DNA of 64,000 nt from Mycolicibacterium tokaiense (GCF_010725885.1 NZ_AP022600.1:496001-560000), one strand, 5' to 3'; shown: positions 41,074 to 50,254, counted from the stretch's first letter. Program-made: numbers and translations. The notes: generated by a model not told the origin, from the sequence alone.

Positions 41074-41973
41074 TTGGCGCTGGATTCCTGGAACGACGGG
41101 CCGGCCAAAACGGCGATCGTCGAGTTCGTCCATCGCGCCGCCGCGGAGGTGACGCCCGAGGACCGGATTGCGGTGTTCGACAACGACGGCACGCTGTGGT
41201 GCGAGAAGCCGGCCTACATACAGCTCGATTTCCTGGTCCGACGGCTGGCCCAGCAGGCGGCCGCGGATCCCGACCTACGAGACACCGAACCGTATCGCGC
41301 TGCTGCACAGGGTGATCTGAGTTGGTTCGACGTTGCCGTCACCAAACACTACAACGGCGACAATTCCGATCTGGCGGTGCTGGCGCGCGGAATCCTGGCG
41401 GCCTACGCGGGTCTGCGCGTCGAGGAGCACGCTGAGAAGGTCCGCGACTTTTTCGCCGAGGCCCGACATCCGACCCTGGGCCGCCGCTACACCGGTTGCA
41501 CCTACGCGCCGATGGTCGAGCTGTTGCGCTACCTCGAGGCGGCGGACTTCACCACCTTCATTGTCTCCGGTGGTGGCCGGGATTTCCTGCGCCCGGTCAC
41601 CGCCCAGCTCTACGGCATTCCACCGGAGCGGGTGATCGGCAGCTCGGTGGGGCTGGACTACGCCGACGGACACCTACGCACCACGGCGCAACCGGAGTTC
41701 CTCGACGACGGGCCGGTCAAACCGGTGCGGATCTGGGGGCGCACCGGTCGGCGTCCCATCTTTGCGGCGGGCAACTCCAACGGCGACATCGAGATGATGG
41801 AGTACACCACCGCAGGCCGGTGGCCGTCGATGGCGCTGCTGATCCACCACGACGACGCCGACCGCGAATTCGCCTACACCGCAGGGGCGGAGCGGGTGAT
41901 GCAGCGCGCCGCCGAGAACAGCTGGATGGTGGCCAGCATGCGTGCGGACTGGAGCCGGGTCTTTGACGCCTGA
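41074..41973 (+). CDS. HAD-superfamily phosphatase-like hydrolase
   Basis: A 299-residue protein with TTG start 3 bp after the sulfatase stop. HAD motif I is AVFDNDGTLW, motif II FIVSGGGRDF, motif III near PVKPVRIWGRTGRRP, and motif IV FAAGNSNGDIEMM. The first Asp is followed by Asn (D-N-D-G-T), as in several HAD phosphatases. Position between sulfatase and its maturase suggests it works in the same pathway, perhaps on a phosphorylated intermediate. It overlaps the next gene. Confidence 0.85.
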   Translation: MALDSWNDGPAKTAIVEFVHRAAAEVTPEDRIAVFDNDGTLWCEKPAYIQLDFLVRRLAQQAAADPDLRDTEPYRAAAQGDLSWFDVAVTKHYNGDNSDLAVLARGILAAYAGLRVEEHAEKVRDFFAEARHPTLGRRYTGCTYAPMVELLRYLEAADFTTFIVSGGGRDFLRPVTAQLYGIPPERVIGSSVGLDYADGHLRTTAQPEFLDDGPVKPVRIWGRTGRRPIFAAGNSNGDIEMMEYTTAGRWPSMALLIHHDDADREFAYTAGAERVMQRAAENSWMVASMRADWSRVFDA

Positions 41974-42796
41974 GGGCATGGTGTGGATTCCGGGGCAGAC
42001 GGCCACGCTGGGTTCCGATGACCACTACCCGGAGGAAGCACCCGCCCGGCAGGTCGCCGTCGCCGGGTTCTGGATGCACACCCACCAGGTCACCAATGCC
42101 GAGTTCGCGCAGTTCATCTCGGAGACCGGCTACGTCACCGTCGCCGAACGTCCGCTGGACGCCGCCGCGTACCCGGGCGCCCCTGCCGACAACCTGCAGG
42201 CCGGCTCCATGGTGTTCCACCGCACCCCTGGCCCCGTCGACCTGCGGCACCTGTCGCAGTGGTGGACGTGGACTCCCGGCGCATGCTGGAACCATCCTCG
42301 CGGTCCGCGGTCTGGTCTGACGGGCCGAGAGCGCCACCCCGTGGTGCACATCGCGTTCGACGACGCTGCGGCCTATGCCCGGTGGGCCGGCCTGGACCTG
42401 CCCACCGAATCCGAGTGGGAAGTGGCGGCCCGCGCCGGCCTGCCCCACACCACCTACACCTGGGGCGACCATCCTGAGCAGCCCGGCCAACGGCTGGCCA
42501 ATTACTGGCACGGCGAGTTTCCCTACCTCCCTGAGAAGGGATACGGCCAGACCGCCCCGGTCGGCAGCTGCACACCCAATGCCTACGGCCTGTTCGACAT
42601 GGCCGGCAATGTCTGGGAGTGGACCACCGAGCAGGCCAGCACCGACCCGCAGTCGGGCGTCGCGCGACGCATCGTCAAAGGCGGGTCCTTCCTGTGCGCC
42701 GACAGCTACTGCATGCGGTACCGCCCGGCTGCCCGCCGGCCCCAGGCGGTCGACACCGGCATGAGCCACATCGGGTTCCGCTGCATCCAGCGGTAG
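41963..42796 (+). CDS. Formylglycine-generating enzyme
   Basis: A 277-residue FGE-sulfatase family protein. The pattern EGMVWIPGQTATLGSDDHYPEEAPARQVAVAGFWMHTHQVTNAEFAQF, VHIAFDDAAAYARWAGLDLPTESEWEVAAR, FDMAGNVWEWTTE and RRIVKGGSFLCADSYCMRYRPAARRPQ contains the paired active-site cysteines (FLCADSYC). It oxidises the sulfatase Cys to formylglycine. The start is chosen as the TTG at 41963, with an upstream GGAG; the ATG at 41978 is an alternative. It overlaps the HAD gene by 11 bp. Confidence 0.92.
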   Translation: MTPEGMVWIPGQTATLGSDDHYPEEAPARQVAVAGFWMHTHQVTNAEFAQFISETGYVTVAERPLDAAAYPGAPADNLQAGSMVFHRTPGPVDLRHLSQWWTWTPGACWNHPRGPRSGLTGRERHPVVHIAFDDAAAYARWAGLDLPTESEWEVAARAGLPHTTYTWGDHPEQPGQRLANYWHGEFPYLPEKGYGQTAPVGSCTPNAYGLFDMAGNVWEWTTEQASTDPQSGVARRIVKGGSFLCADSYCMRYRPAARRPQAVDTGMSHIGFRCIQR

Positions 42797-42803
42797 TAAG
42801 GTC

Positions 42804-42817
42804 TGCAACACGTTCTA
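42804..42817. promoter_or_regulatory. KstR-type operator upstream of an epimerase/SDR pair
   Basis: TGCAACACGTTCTA is a perfect TnnAACnnGTTnnA motif, 20 bp before the next start codon. It mirrors the box at 33125, which sits 22 bp before the 3beta-HSD gene, so this gene pair is a likely KstR-regulon member. Confidence 0.65.
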
Positions 42818-42837
42818 GTTCGGGCTGAGGGAGACGC

Positions 42838-43899
42838 ATGACAGTACTGGTCACGGGAGCCTTTGGCCTGGTCGGCTCGGCCACGGTGGCGCACCTGGCA
42901 CAGCAGGGCCGCCGGGTGGTGGCCACCGACCTCGACATCCCCGCCAACCGGCAGGCGGCCGCGGAGCTGCCGTCGGGAGTGTTGGTGCGCTACGCCGACC
43001 TGACTGATCCGACTGCCGTCGACGCGCTGTTCGCCGACGTCGTACCGACCTCGGTGATCCATCTGGCCGCGGTGATCGCACCGCACTGCTACAGCAGGCA
43101 CGCACTGGCGCAGAAGGTGAATGTCGGAGGTACCGCCAACCTGGTGGCCGCCGCCGCCCGGCAAGCCGACCCACCGAGGTTCGTGCTGGCCTCCAGCGTC
43201 GCGGTGTACGGCCCGCGCAACCCACACCGCCTCACCGACCTGCTGACGGCGGACACCCCGGTGGCGCCCTACGACATCTACGGCACCCACAAGGTCGAGG
43301 CCGAAGCGCTGGTGCGGGCATCGCAGTTGGACTGGGCGATCCTGCGGCTCGGCGGAGTCCTCACCGTGGCACTACGTTTGGACCTGAATCCCGACTTCAT
43401 CTTCTTCGAGGGACTGCTGCCCACCGACGGCCGGATCCAGACCGTCGACGTGCGCGATGTGGCCCGGGCGTTCGCGAACGCCACCACCGCGGACTGTGTG
43501 GGCGAGACCCTGCTGATCGGCGGCGACAGCAGCCACCGCCTCACCCAAGGCGACATCGGCCCGGCGACCGCCGCGGCCATGGGCTTGGTGGGTGGGCTGC
43601 CCATCGGCCGCCGAGGCGACCCCGACAGTGACACCAAGTGGTTCGCCACCGACTGGATGGACACCACCCGATCGCAGGAACTCCTTGGTTTTCAACGATA
43701 TTCATGGTCGGACATGCTGATCGAGACCGCGGAGAACGCCGGCTGGCGGCGGCCATTGATCCGGCTGGCCGCCCCCATCGCCCACCAGATCCTCACGCGG
43801 CGCTCGGCGTATCACGGGGTCGCAGGCAGCTACGCCGACCCCTGGGGTGCCATCACCGCCAAGTGGGGCGACCCGCGACCGGAAGGGGCACGGACATGA
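42838..43899 (+). CDS. NAD-dependent epimerase/3beta-HSD-like extended SDR
   Basis: A 353-residue extended SDR. The Rossmann motif is VLVTGAFGLVGSATV, VIHLAAV follows, the Ser is in LASSVAVYG, and the catalytic pair is Y-x3-K (IYGTHKVEAEA). It overlaps the next SDR gene by 4 bp. The KstR-type box directly upstream suggests sterol or steroid metabolism rather than sugar-nucleotide chemistry. The exact substrate is open. Confidence 0.82.
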   Translation: MTVLVTGAFGLVGSATVAHLAQQGRRVVATDLDIPANRQAAAELPSGVLVRYADLTDPTAVDALFADVVPTSVIHLAAVIAPHCYSRHALAQKVNVGGTANLVAAAARQADPPRFVLASSVAVYGPRNPHRLTDLLTADTPVAPYDIYGTHKVEAEALVRASQLDWAILRLGGVLTVALRLDLNPDFIFFEGLLPTDGRIQTVDVRDVARAFANATTADCVGETLLIGGDSSHRLTQGDIGPATAAAMGLVGGLPIGRRGDPDSDTKWFATDWMDTTRSQELLGFQRYSWSDMLIETAENAGWRRPLIRLAAPIAHQILTRRSAYHGVAGSYADPWGAITAKWGDPRPEGART

Positions 43900-44654
43900 C
43901 CCGCCAGGCTGTGGTGATCGGCGCCGCCTCCGGCATCGGCTGGGCGACCGCGCAGGCGCTGGCCGTTGATCACACCGTCACCTTGGCCGACCGCAATGCC
44001 GACGGCGCCCACGCGCGCGCCGAGGAACTCGGCGCCCCGCACAGCTCGGCGTACGTCGATGTCACCGACGAGGAGTCGGTCGCCGCCCTGTTCGACGGGA
44101 CGGAGCCCGAGGCGGTGGTCAACTGCGCCGGGTTCAGCGGCTTCAGCCCCATCATCGACCTGCCCGTGGAGCAGTTCCGCGAGGTGGTCGATGTGTGCCT
44201 CACCGGCGCGTTCCTGGTGATCAAACATGCCGGGCGGGTGATGACCACCGGCGGATCGATTGTGTCACTGACGTCGCTCAACGCCCGCCAGCCAGGGGTG
44301 GGGATGAGCGCGTATTGCTCGGCCAAGGCCGGGCTGGCGATGCTGACCGAGGTGGCCGCGCTGGAGCTGGGACCCCGCGGGATCCGCGTCAACGCCGTCT
44401 CCCCCGGCTTTGTGCCGACCCCGCTCACCGAGGCCGCCGCACTCATCCCGGGGGTGGTCGAGGAGTACGTGGAGAACACCGTGTTGGGCCGCACCGGAAC
44501 CCCGCAGGACATCGCGGATGCGGTGGCGTTCCTGAGTTCGCAGAAGGCGGCATGGCTCACCGGCGAAGTGCTCGATCTCAACGGCGGCGCGCACCTCAAG
44601 CGTTACCCGAACATCCACCAGCACCTGATGAAGTTCGCAGGTCAAGCCCAATAG
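43896..44654 (+). CDS. Short-chain dehydrogenase/reductase
   Basis: A 252-residue classical SDR from the ATG at 43896. The cofactor motif reads AVVIGAASGIGWATA, then NCAG, Ser in VSLTSLNA and catalytic Y-x3-K in MSAYCSAKAGLAML. A C-terminal SDR block follows (GRTGTPQDIADAVAFLSSQKAAWLTGEVLDLNGG). Coupled to the preceding extended SDR (ATGA overlap). It probably oxidises or reduces a hydroxyl group on the same substrate. Confidence 0.9.
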   Translation: MTRQAVVIGAASGIGWATAQALAVDHTVTLADRNADGAHARAEELGAPHSSAYVDVTDEESVAALFDGTEPEAVVNCAGFSGFSPIIDLPVEQFREVVDVCLTGAFLVIKHAGRVMTTGGSIVSLTSLNARQPGVGMSAYCSAKAGLAMLTEVAALELGPRGIRVNAVSPGFVPTPLTEAAALIPGVVEEYVENTVLGRTGTPQDIADAVAFLSSQKAAWLTGEVLDLNGGAHLKRYPNIHQHLMKFAGQAQ

Positions 44655-44673
44655 CCGCCTAGTATTGGGCGCG

Positions 44674-45864
44674 ATGATCAACGACTTCACGGTCACGCAG
44701 AAGCGCGCGCTGGCCGTCTTGACGGTGGTGGCGCTGGCCTTCGGTGCGTACTTCCTGCGCACCTACTTCGTGCTGATCGTCATCGCCGCGGTCGCCGCGT
44801 ATCTGTTCACCCCGCTGTTCCGTCGGTTCCGCCACCGGATGGGGCCTGGCCTGGCAGCCACCTGCACCCTGTTGTGCGCCATCGTCGCCGTTGCCGTGCC
44901 CATCACCCTGGTGATCGTGCTGGCCGTGGTGCAGATCTCTGAAATGGTTGAGGGGATCAACAATTGGGTGGCCACCACCGATCTCGGTGCGCTGGGCAAC
45001 AGGTTGCTGGGGTCGGCCAACGAGCTGCTCGGGCGAATACCGTTCCTGGACATCACGCTCACCATGGACTCGATTCGCGACACCATGGTCCGGGTGGGCC
45101 AGACGGTGGGCGAGGCCGTGCTGCGTTTTGCCGGGGACACCGCCGGGTCGGCGCTGAGCACCCTGACCTCGGCGATCATCTTTCTCTACGTGTTCTTGTC
45201 GCTGCTGATCGGCGGCCACAAGGTGATCGATCTGATCAGGCACCTGAACCCGCTGGGCGAAGAGGTGTCCGATCTCTACATCGCCAAGATCGGCGCGATG
45301 GTCAAGGCCACCGTCAAGGGCCAGTTCATCATTGCCGTCTGCCAGGGCGTGGCGGGCGCCATCTCGATCTACATCGGCGGCATCCACGACGCGTTCTTCA
45401 TGTTTGCGATCTTCTTGACCGCGCTGTCCTTCATCCCCTTGGGCAGCGGCATCCTGGCCATCCCGGTGGGTATCGCAATGGCGCTGTTCGGCAACGTCGT
45501 CGGCGGTGTCTTCGTGGTGGTCTTCCACATCGTCGCGACCACCAACATCGACAATGTGCTGCGGCCGCTGCTGGTGCCGAAAGAGGCGCATCTCAATGCT
45601 GCGCTGATGCTGCTGTCGGTGTTCGCCGGCCTGCAGATGTTCGGTTTCTGGGGCATCATCCTGGGCCCGGTGCTGATGATCATCATCGTCACCACCCTCA
45701 GTGTCTATCTCGCGGTCTACAAGGGTGTCCAGCTGGAGCACCACCACATCGGCACCGAGGCCGAAGCGGAGGTGGAGCCCCGCACCTCCCTGTGGAAGTC
45801 GTTGGTCACCCGGTTCACCACGCGCAAGCAACCAGCCCAACAACCCGTCGAGGAGGACGCATGA
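44674..45864 (+). CDS. AI-2E family transporter (Rv1101c-like)
   Basis: A 396-residue membrane protein of the AI-2E/UPF0118 family, starting at the ATG at 44674. It has an N-terminal helix pair, an amphipathic middle (VQISEMVEGINNWV) and the C-terminal family region (GQFIIAVCQGVAGAISIYIGGIHDAFFMFAIFLTALSFIPLGSGILAIPVGIAMALFG, DNVLRPLLVPKEAHLNAALMLLSVFAGLQMFGFWGIILGPVL). By position it corresponds to Rv1101c. Members export autoinducer-2 or act as Na+/H+ antiporters. It overlaps the next gene by 4 bp. Confidence 0.9.
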   Translation: MINDFTVTQKRALAVLTVVALAFGAYFLRTYFVLIVIAAVAAYLFTPLFRRFRHRMGPGLAATCTLLCAIVAVAVPITLVIVLAVVQISEMVEGINNWVATTDLGALGNRLLGSANELLGRIPFLDITLTMDSIRDTMVRVGQTVGEAVLRFAGDTAGSALSTLTSAIIFLYVFLSLLIGGHKVIDLIRHLNPLGEEVSDLYIAKIGAMVKATVKGQFIIAVCQGVAGAISIYIGGIHDAFFMFAIFLTALSFIPLGSGILAIPVGIAMALFGNVVGGVFVVVFHIVATTNIDNVLRPLLVPKEAHLNAALMLLSVFAGLQMFGFWGIILGPVLMIIIVTTLSVYLAVYKGVQLEHHHIGTEAEAEVEPRTSLWKSLVTRFTTRKQPAQQPVEEDA

Positions 45865-46127
45865 CAACCGGGATCGCCGGTGGCGTGGTGCACGAGCTGC
45901 CCGCCGATCTGCACGCCGCATTGGCGGCCAACCCCACGGCGCTGGCGGCGTGGCAGGACATCACACCGTTGGCCCGCAACGAGTTCATCTGCTGGGTGGA
46001 GGACGCCAAGCAGCAGAAGACCCGTGAGCGACGGATCCGGCGGACGCAGGAGGAACTCGAAGAGGGCAAACGCCGGCCGTGCTGCTGGCCGGGGTGCATA
46101 CACCGGGAGCGCACCGGCACGGCGTAA
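45861..46127 (+). CDS. YdeI/OmdA-like small protein
   Basis: An 88-residue protein with an AGGAGG site and a start overlapping the AI-2E stop. The pattern LPADLHAALAANPTALAAWQDITPLARNEFICWVEDAKQQKTRERRIRRTQEELEEGKRRPCCWPGC is the C-terminal region of YdeI/OmdA bacteriocin-protection-type proteins. The Cys triplet near the end is seen in mycobacterial members. Function unproven. Confidence 0.8.
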   Translation: MTTGIAGGVVHELPADLHAALAANPTALAAWQDITPLARNEFICWVEDAKQQKTRERRIRRTQEELEEGKRRPCCWPGCIHRERTGTA

Positions 46128-46191
46128 CGCTTTCGGGGTGGTGGGACACAACAGATCATCGGTCCCATCACAAGAGAGCAGGAGTCAGAAC

Positions 46192-46509
46192 ATGAAGAAG
46201 TTCGTCACCGCCGCTGTTGTCGCCGCCGGACTGTCCACCGCCATCGGACTCTCCGCACCGAGCTACGCGGCCCCCACCACGACTGGAACCGCCCAGCAGA
46301 CAATCGACAACCTGCAGTCGCAGGGCTACCGGGTGATCGTCGGCCGGCTCAGCGACACCCCCCTCGACGAGGCCACCGTCGTCTCCATCGGTGAGGGGCC
46401 GACCTTCTCCCACACCCGCTCCGGTGCCCGCAACCGGGATGACTACACCGATTACGACCGGCAGTTCATGCCCATGAACCAGATGACGATCCACCTCAAG
46501 GTCCGGTGA
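46192..46509 (+). CDS. Small secreted protein
   Basis: A 105-residue protein with a classic Sec signal peptide (MKKFVTAAVVAAGLSTAIGL, cleavage after SYA) and a mature part (AQQTIDNLQSQGYRVIVGRLSDTPLDEATVVSIGEGPTF). A strong AGCAGGAG site precedes the ATG. Mycobacteria have many similar small exported proteins of unknown function. It ends 10 bp from the convergent amidohydrolase gene, with GACCCCGGGGTC (46508-46519) between them. Confidence 0.8.
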   Translation: MKKFVTAAVVAAGLSTAIGLSAPSYAAPTTTGTAQQTIDNLQSQGYRVIVGRLSDTPLDEATVVSIGEGPTFSHTRSGARNRDDYTDYDRQFMPMNQMTIHLKVR

Positions 46510-46519
46510 CCCCGGGGTC

Positions 46520-47590
46520 TCACAGCACCACGCCGTGTCCCCCGGAGACCATGGCGACCACCGCACCCAACAGCTCCAGTCCCACGTACGGGTTCCGCAT
46601 GTCCGCCCCGGTCTCGAGCCCGACCGGTGTCCGGGCTGCGGGGTCGACGATGACGGTGGACGGTTCCACAAAGGCGGCGGTACCGAAAATCGTTGCGGGA
46701 GCCTCGGTCACCTTGGGCCAGAGACTGCTCAGCGGAATGTCCTCGACCTGGGCCAGCGTCAACAGCGCCGACACGAGGTACCGCTGGCTGGACAATCCTG
46801 GGCCGGTGGCACCGTGGATGGGTGCGTTGTCATCGGTGGCGATCATGTCGATGTGGGTGTCCAGGACATCCAGCAGCGACGTGCGGTCGGCGCCACCTGG
46901 CACCGGCGGCAGGACATGCAACCGCTCGGCGCGCTCCGGTGCCAACTCCAGCAGGTAGTGCGGCGACGTCTGGGTGGTGGCCCCGGGCGTCGATCGCATC
47001 AGGTCCGCCGACACCTTGGACCGGGCGTGCCGGTGGTGCAGCGGCCCGCCACGCAGATCCACCACCCAGTCCAGTGCGGTGTCGTCCCAGGCATACACCA
47101 CCGCCTTCAGCCCGGCTCGCCAGATGGCCTCGATGTTGGCAGTGAAGTTGGGGTCGGGCGAGTACAACTTGCACACCGGTGCCCAGGTGGTCCGGATCAG
47201 CTCACCGTGTTCGGCCAGCCAACCGGCGAAGTCGTCGGTGTCCTCGGGTTCGATGGACAGCACCGGAATGTACCGGGGCAGCCGCGTGGATGCGCAGAAC
47301 CGGGCGATCTCGCCGACGTCGGCATGGCGCACCTCCTGCCACTGCAGTGCGGTGTTGACGTGCGAGACCCCACCACGAAGCGGACTGTGGATCTCCTGAT
47401 GCCGCAAGCCCTGCTTGAGCAGAGGAACGTGTGCGTCTCCGTCGTAGATCGCCGGCAGCGCCCACAGGTCCGTGCCATCGATCACCGCGGGTGTGGACAT
47501 GGCCGGCGACGGGACCGCCATGGGCACCGAGGAGCGGGTGCCGGTCAACGGGTGGAGGACGTTCTCGAAGAAGACGGTTCGAGTACTCAC
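46520..47590 (-). CDS. Amidohydrolase-superfamily (dihydroorotase-like) protein
   Basis: A 356-residue protein from the GTG at 47588-47590, overlapping the binding-protein gene by 4 bp. Amidohydrolase landmarks are LPAIYDGDAHVPLL (metal His region), GPLHHRHARS, TSPHYLLEL and IATDDNAPIHGA, in the order seen in dihydroorotase and hydantoinase relatives. The first H-x-H is incomplete (DAHVP), so metal binding may differ. Last gene of the importer/Rieske operon, so it probably hydrolyses an intermediate of that pathway. Confidence 0.7.
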   Translation of the reverse strand: MSTRTVFFENVLHPLTGTRSSVPMAVPSPAMSTPAVIDGTDLWALPAIYDGDAHVPLLKQGLRHQEIHSPLRGGVSHVNTALQWQEVRHADVGEIARFCASTRLPRYIPVLSIEPEDTDDFAGWLAEHGELIRTTWAPVCKLYSPDPNFTANIEAIWRAGLKAVVYAWDDTALDWVVDLRGGPLHHRHARSKVSADLMRSTPGATTQTSPHYLLELAPERAERLHVLPPVPGGADRTSLLDVLDTHIDMIATDDNAPIHGATGPGLSSQRYLVSALLTLAQVEDIPLSSLWPKVTEAPATIFGTAAFVEPSTVIVDPAARTPVGLETGADMRNPYVGLELLGAVVAMVSGGHGVVL

Positions 47591-48663
47591 GGCGCGACGT
47601 TCTCCAAGGGCGTGAAGGTGGCGTTGGAGAGATCGGTGTCGCCGAGCTTCGTGACAGCCTGGTTGTAGATGTCGGTCTGCATCAGGGCCCCGAGATCTGG
47701 TGCGTTCTGGATGACTCCGGTTTCCGAGAGCACGTCCGCCGTCTGCTGGAACGCCGCTTCGTCGAGGGTGCCCAGCGGTGCGTCCGAGGACCAGATGGAC
47801 TTGTTCATCTCGTTCATCTGCCACAGCATGAAATCGGCGTCCATGGTGGACCCGGCCTCGCCGACGATGCGCACGCAGTCCTCGGGGTTGTCCCGGCAGT
47901 AGGCCTGGCCTCGCAGCGTCGCGGCCACGAAATCCACTGCCTGCTCCGGATTCGCTGCCACGTACTCGCCGTTGCCGAACAGTTGGAGTCCGATGGTGTC
48001 GGTGTCGTCGGAGGCGTAGTTGTAGACCAGCACATCCTGCTCGGGCACACCGGCCTGGTACACCTGGCCGACCTCGTTGTAGCTGTAGGCCGACGCCAGG
48101 TCGAGTTGGCCGTCGAGGAACTGCTGCATGTCGAAGCCCTGTTCGACGAGCGTGACGTCGGTGTCCTTGTTCATCCCGTGCTTGGCCAGCGAGGCGTACA
48201 GCGAATTCACCGACGACCAGATGCCGATCCTCTTGCCGCGCCATGATTCCGGCGTCGTGAGGCCATCCTTGGCCCAGGACAGCAGCCGCAGTGACGATTC
48301 CTGCTCCAGCTGGGCCAGCGACACCAGCCCGGTGCCGACGTCGTTGGAGGTCAGCACATTGCTGCCGGCGTCCATGCCGAACTGGGCGCTGCCGGCACCC
48401 ACCAGCTGCTCGGCGTTGACGTCGGGACCACCGGGCTGGATGGTCACGTCCAGGCCCGCCTCCTGGTAGTACCCGAGCGCGTCAGCAGCGTAGAGGGACG
48501 CGAATTCGGGTTGGATCACCCAGCCGGTGACAACGGTGACGGCACCGTCGGCAGCGGCCCCCGTGTCGCCACCCCCACCGCCGCATCCCGCCACCAGTGC
48601 GGCGGTGGCGAATCCGGCGATTGCCGCAGCCACCGGCTTCCTGCGTTGCTCGAAGATCGACAT
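47587..48663 (-). CDS. ABC transporter substrate-binding lipoprotein (NMT1/SsuA/TauA-like)
   Basis: A 358-residue lipoprotein. Signal and lipobox are FATAALVAGC. The mature part follows the NMT1/THI5-like pattern (VVTGWVIQPEFASLYAADALGYYQEAGLDVTIQPGGPDVNAEQLVGAGSAQFGMDAGS). Such proteins bind sulfonates, pyrimidine precursors, aromatic acids or nitrate. It is encoded with two permeases and one ATPase, so a complete importer is present. The ligand is probably the substrate of the Rieske oxygenase. Confidence 0.88.
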   Translation of the reverse strand: MSIFEQRRKPVAAAIAGFATAALVAGCGGGGGDTGAAADGAVTVVTGWVIQPEFASLYAADALGYYQEAGLDVTIQPGGPDVNAEQLVGAGSAQFGMDAGSNVLTSNDVGTGLVSLAQLEQESSLRLLSWAKDGLTTPESWRGKRIGIWSSVNSLYASLAKHGMNKDTDVTLVEQGFDMQQFLDGQLDLASAYSYNEVGQVYQAGVPEQDVLVYNYASDDTDTIGLQLFGNGEYVAANPEQAVDFVAATLRGQAYCRDNPEDCVRIVGEAGSTMDADFMLWQMNEMNKSIWSSDAPLGTLDEAAFQQTADVLSETGVIQNAPDLGALMQTDIYNQAVTKLGDTDLSNATFTPLENVAP

Positions 48664-48698
48664 TATCGGACTCCTCTGGTGTGTGTTCGAATGACGGG

Positions 48699-49478
48699 TC
48701 AGGACGGTTGACGGGAGCTGTGCCAGCGCAACGCCCACCTGTCGAGCAGGGCCAACGTCCCGTAGAGCAACAGTGCGAAGAGAAAAGCGACCAGTGCGGC
48801 GCCCCACATGTCAGCCACTCGCGACTGCACCGCTGTCGATTTGATGAAGGTGCCCAGAGTGGTCAGCTCGCCGCCGAAGAACTCGGCGACGATCGCGATG
48901 GAGAACGCCGTGGGCACCGCGACCCGCAGTGCGCTCATCGCAGATGGCAGCATCGATGGGACATAGAGCGCCACAATGGCTTTCATCGGCGAAACAGCCA
49001 TGGACCGGAACGCCTCGATGAGGCCGTGGTCGGTGGCGCGCAGACCGGCGAGCAGAAAGCTCACCGCGATCGGGTACACGGCCACCGAGACCACAAAGAT
49101 CCGCGACGCCGGGGTGAGTCCGAAGAACACGTTGGACAACGGCACCAGGGCGACCATGGGCAGCGCCAGCAGTGCGGCCGCCACCGCTTCGGTGACCTGG
49201 CTCAACGCCCGGGTACGGAACACCGCCACTGCGGTGACTGCGCCTGCAGCACAGCCGAAGATCAGACCCGCCAACGCCTCCTCCAGGGTGTTGACACCCA
49301 ACCCGAAGAAGAAGGTGGGCCGCTCGATGAAAGTCGCCCACACCGCCAGCGGCGTCGGCAGCACAAACGGTTTGATACCGGCCGCGGTCACCCAGAACTG
49401 CCACAGGGCTATCAGTGCGCCCACGGTGACAGCGGGCCCCAGAAACATCCCAGCCGTTCGCAGCACCGGCGCGGTCAT
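48699..49478 (-). CDS. ABC transporter permease (SsuC/TauC-like) 1
   Basis: A 259-residue permease with about six hydrophobic helices and the coupling-loop region HGLIEAFRSMAVSPMKAIVALYVPSMLPSAMSALRVAVPTAFSIAIVAEFFGG, standard for binding-protein-dependent permeases of the SsuC/TauC group. Its ATG overlaps the ATPase stop by 4 bp. Confidence 0.9.
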   Translation of the reverse strand: MTAPVLRTAGMFLGPAVTVGALIALWQFWVTAAGIKPFVLPTPLAVWATFIERPTFFFGLGVNTLEEALAGLIFGCAAGAVTAVAVFRTRALSQVTEAVAAALLALPMVALVPLSNVFFGLTPASRIFVVSVAVYPIAVSFLLAGLRATDHGLIEAFRSMAVSPMKAIVALYVPSMLPSAMSALRVAVPTAFSIAIVAEFFGGELTTLGTFIKSTAVQSRVADMWGAALVAFLFALLLYGTLALLDRWALRWHSSRQPS

Positions 49479-50254
49479 GTGCCCGCTCCCACCGACAGCT
49501 GACGCCTGACTTCGGTGGTGATCGCGAAGAACGACTCCGTTTCCGCCAACTCGGGGCTGCGCCGACGGGGCAACTCCACCGGGATGTGCGCGATGATTCG
49601 GCCGGGATTGCGCCCCATCACCAGGATGTCGGTCGACAAGGCAACAGCTTCGGCAATGCTGTGGGTGACGAACACGATGGTCTTGCCGGTGGCGGCCCAC
49701 AGCTCGTGCAACTCGTAGTTCAGCCGTTCCCGCAGGATTTCGTCCAGGGCGCCGAACGGCTCGTCCATCAGCACGATCCGGGGATCGCTGACCAATGCCC
49801 TGGCGATCGCCGCCCGTTGCGCCATGCCGCCCGACAGTGTGGCCGGATTCGCGTCGATATGCTCCCCGAGACCCACCCGGCGCAGCTCTCGGATCGCACG
49901 CTCCTTACGCTGCGTCGCGGGTAGCCCCATTCCCTCCAGGGGGAGTTCGACGTTGCGCCGCACCGAGCGCCACGGCACCAGGTTGGGTGACTGGAAGACC
50001 ATCGACATCGTGTGCCCCAACCGTGCGGCCTCGGGTGTGCCGGCACCAACCCCGATACGGCCCGAGGTCAGCGGTTCCAGGTCGCCGATCATCCGCAGCA
50101 GCGTCGACTTCCCGCAGCCGGAGGGCCCGATCAGCGAGACGAAGGACCCGGGCTCGACGATGTGGCTGACCCGATCGAGGATCAGCGTCGACCCGTAGTA
50201 TTTGACAACATCGTCCAGCACGATGGCTTCCGAGGTGGCCAGGCCGGCGGTCAT
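49475..50254 (-). CDS. ABC transporter ATP-binding protein (SsuB/TauB-like)
   Basis: A 259-residue ATPase. Walker A is GPSGCGKST, the Q-loop VFQSPNLVPW, signature LSGGMAQR, Walker B IVLMDEPFGALD and the H-loop VTHSI. Its closest pattern is the nitrate/sulfonate/taurine group. The gene lies between the two permease genes with 4-bp overlaps on both sides. Confidence 0.94.
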   Translation of the reverse strand: MTAGLATSEAIVLDDVVKYYGSTLILDRVSHIVEPGSFVSLIGPSGCGKSTLLRMIGDLEPLTSGRIGVGAGTPEAARLGHTMSMVFQSPNLVPWRSVRRNVELPLEGMGLPATQRKERAIRELRRVGLGEHIDANPATLSGGMAQRAAIARALVSDPRIVLMDEPFGALDEILRERLNYELHELWAATGKTIVFVTHSIAEAVALSTDILVMGRNPGRIIAHIPVELPRRRSPELAETESFFAITTEVRRQLSVGAGT

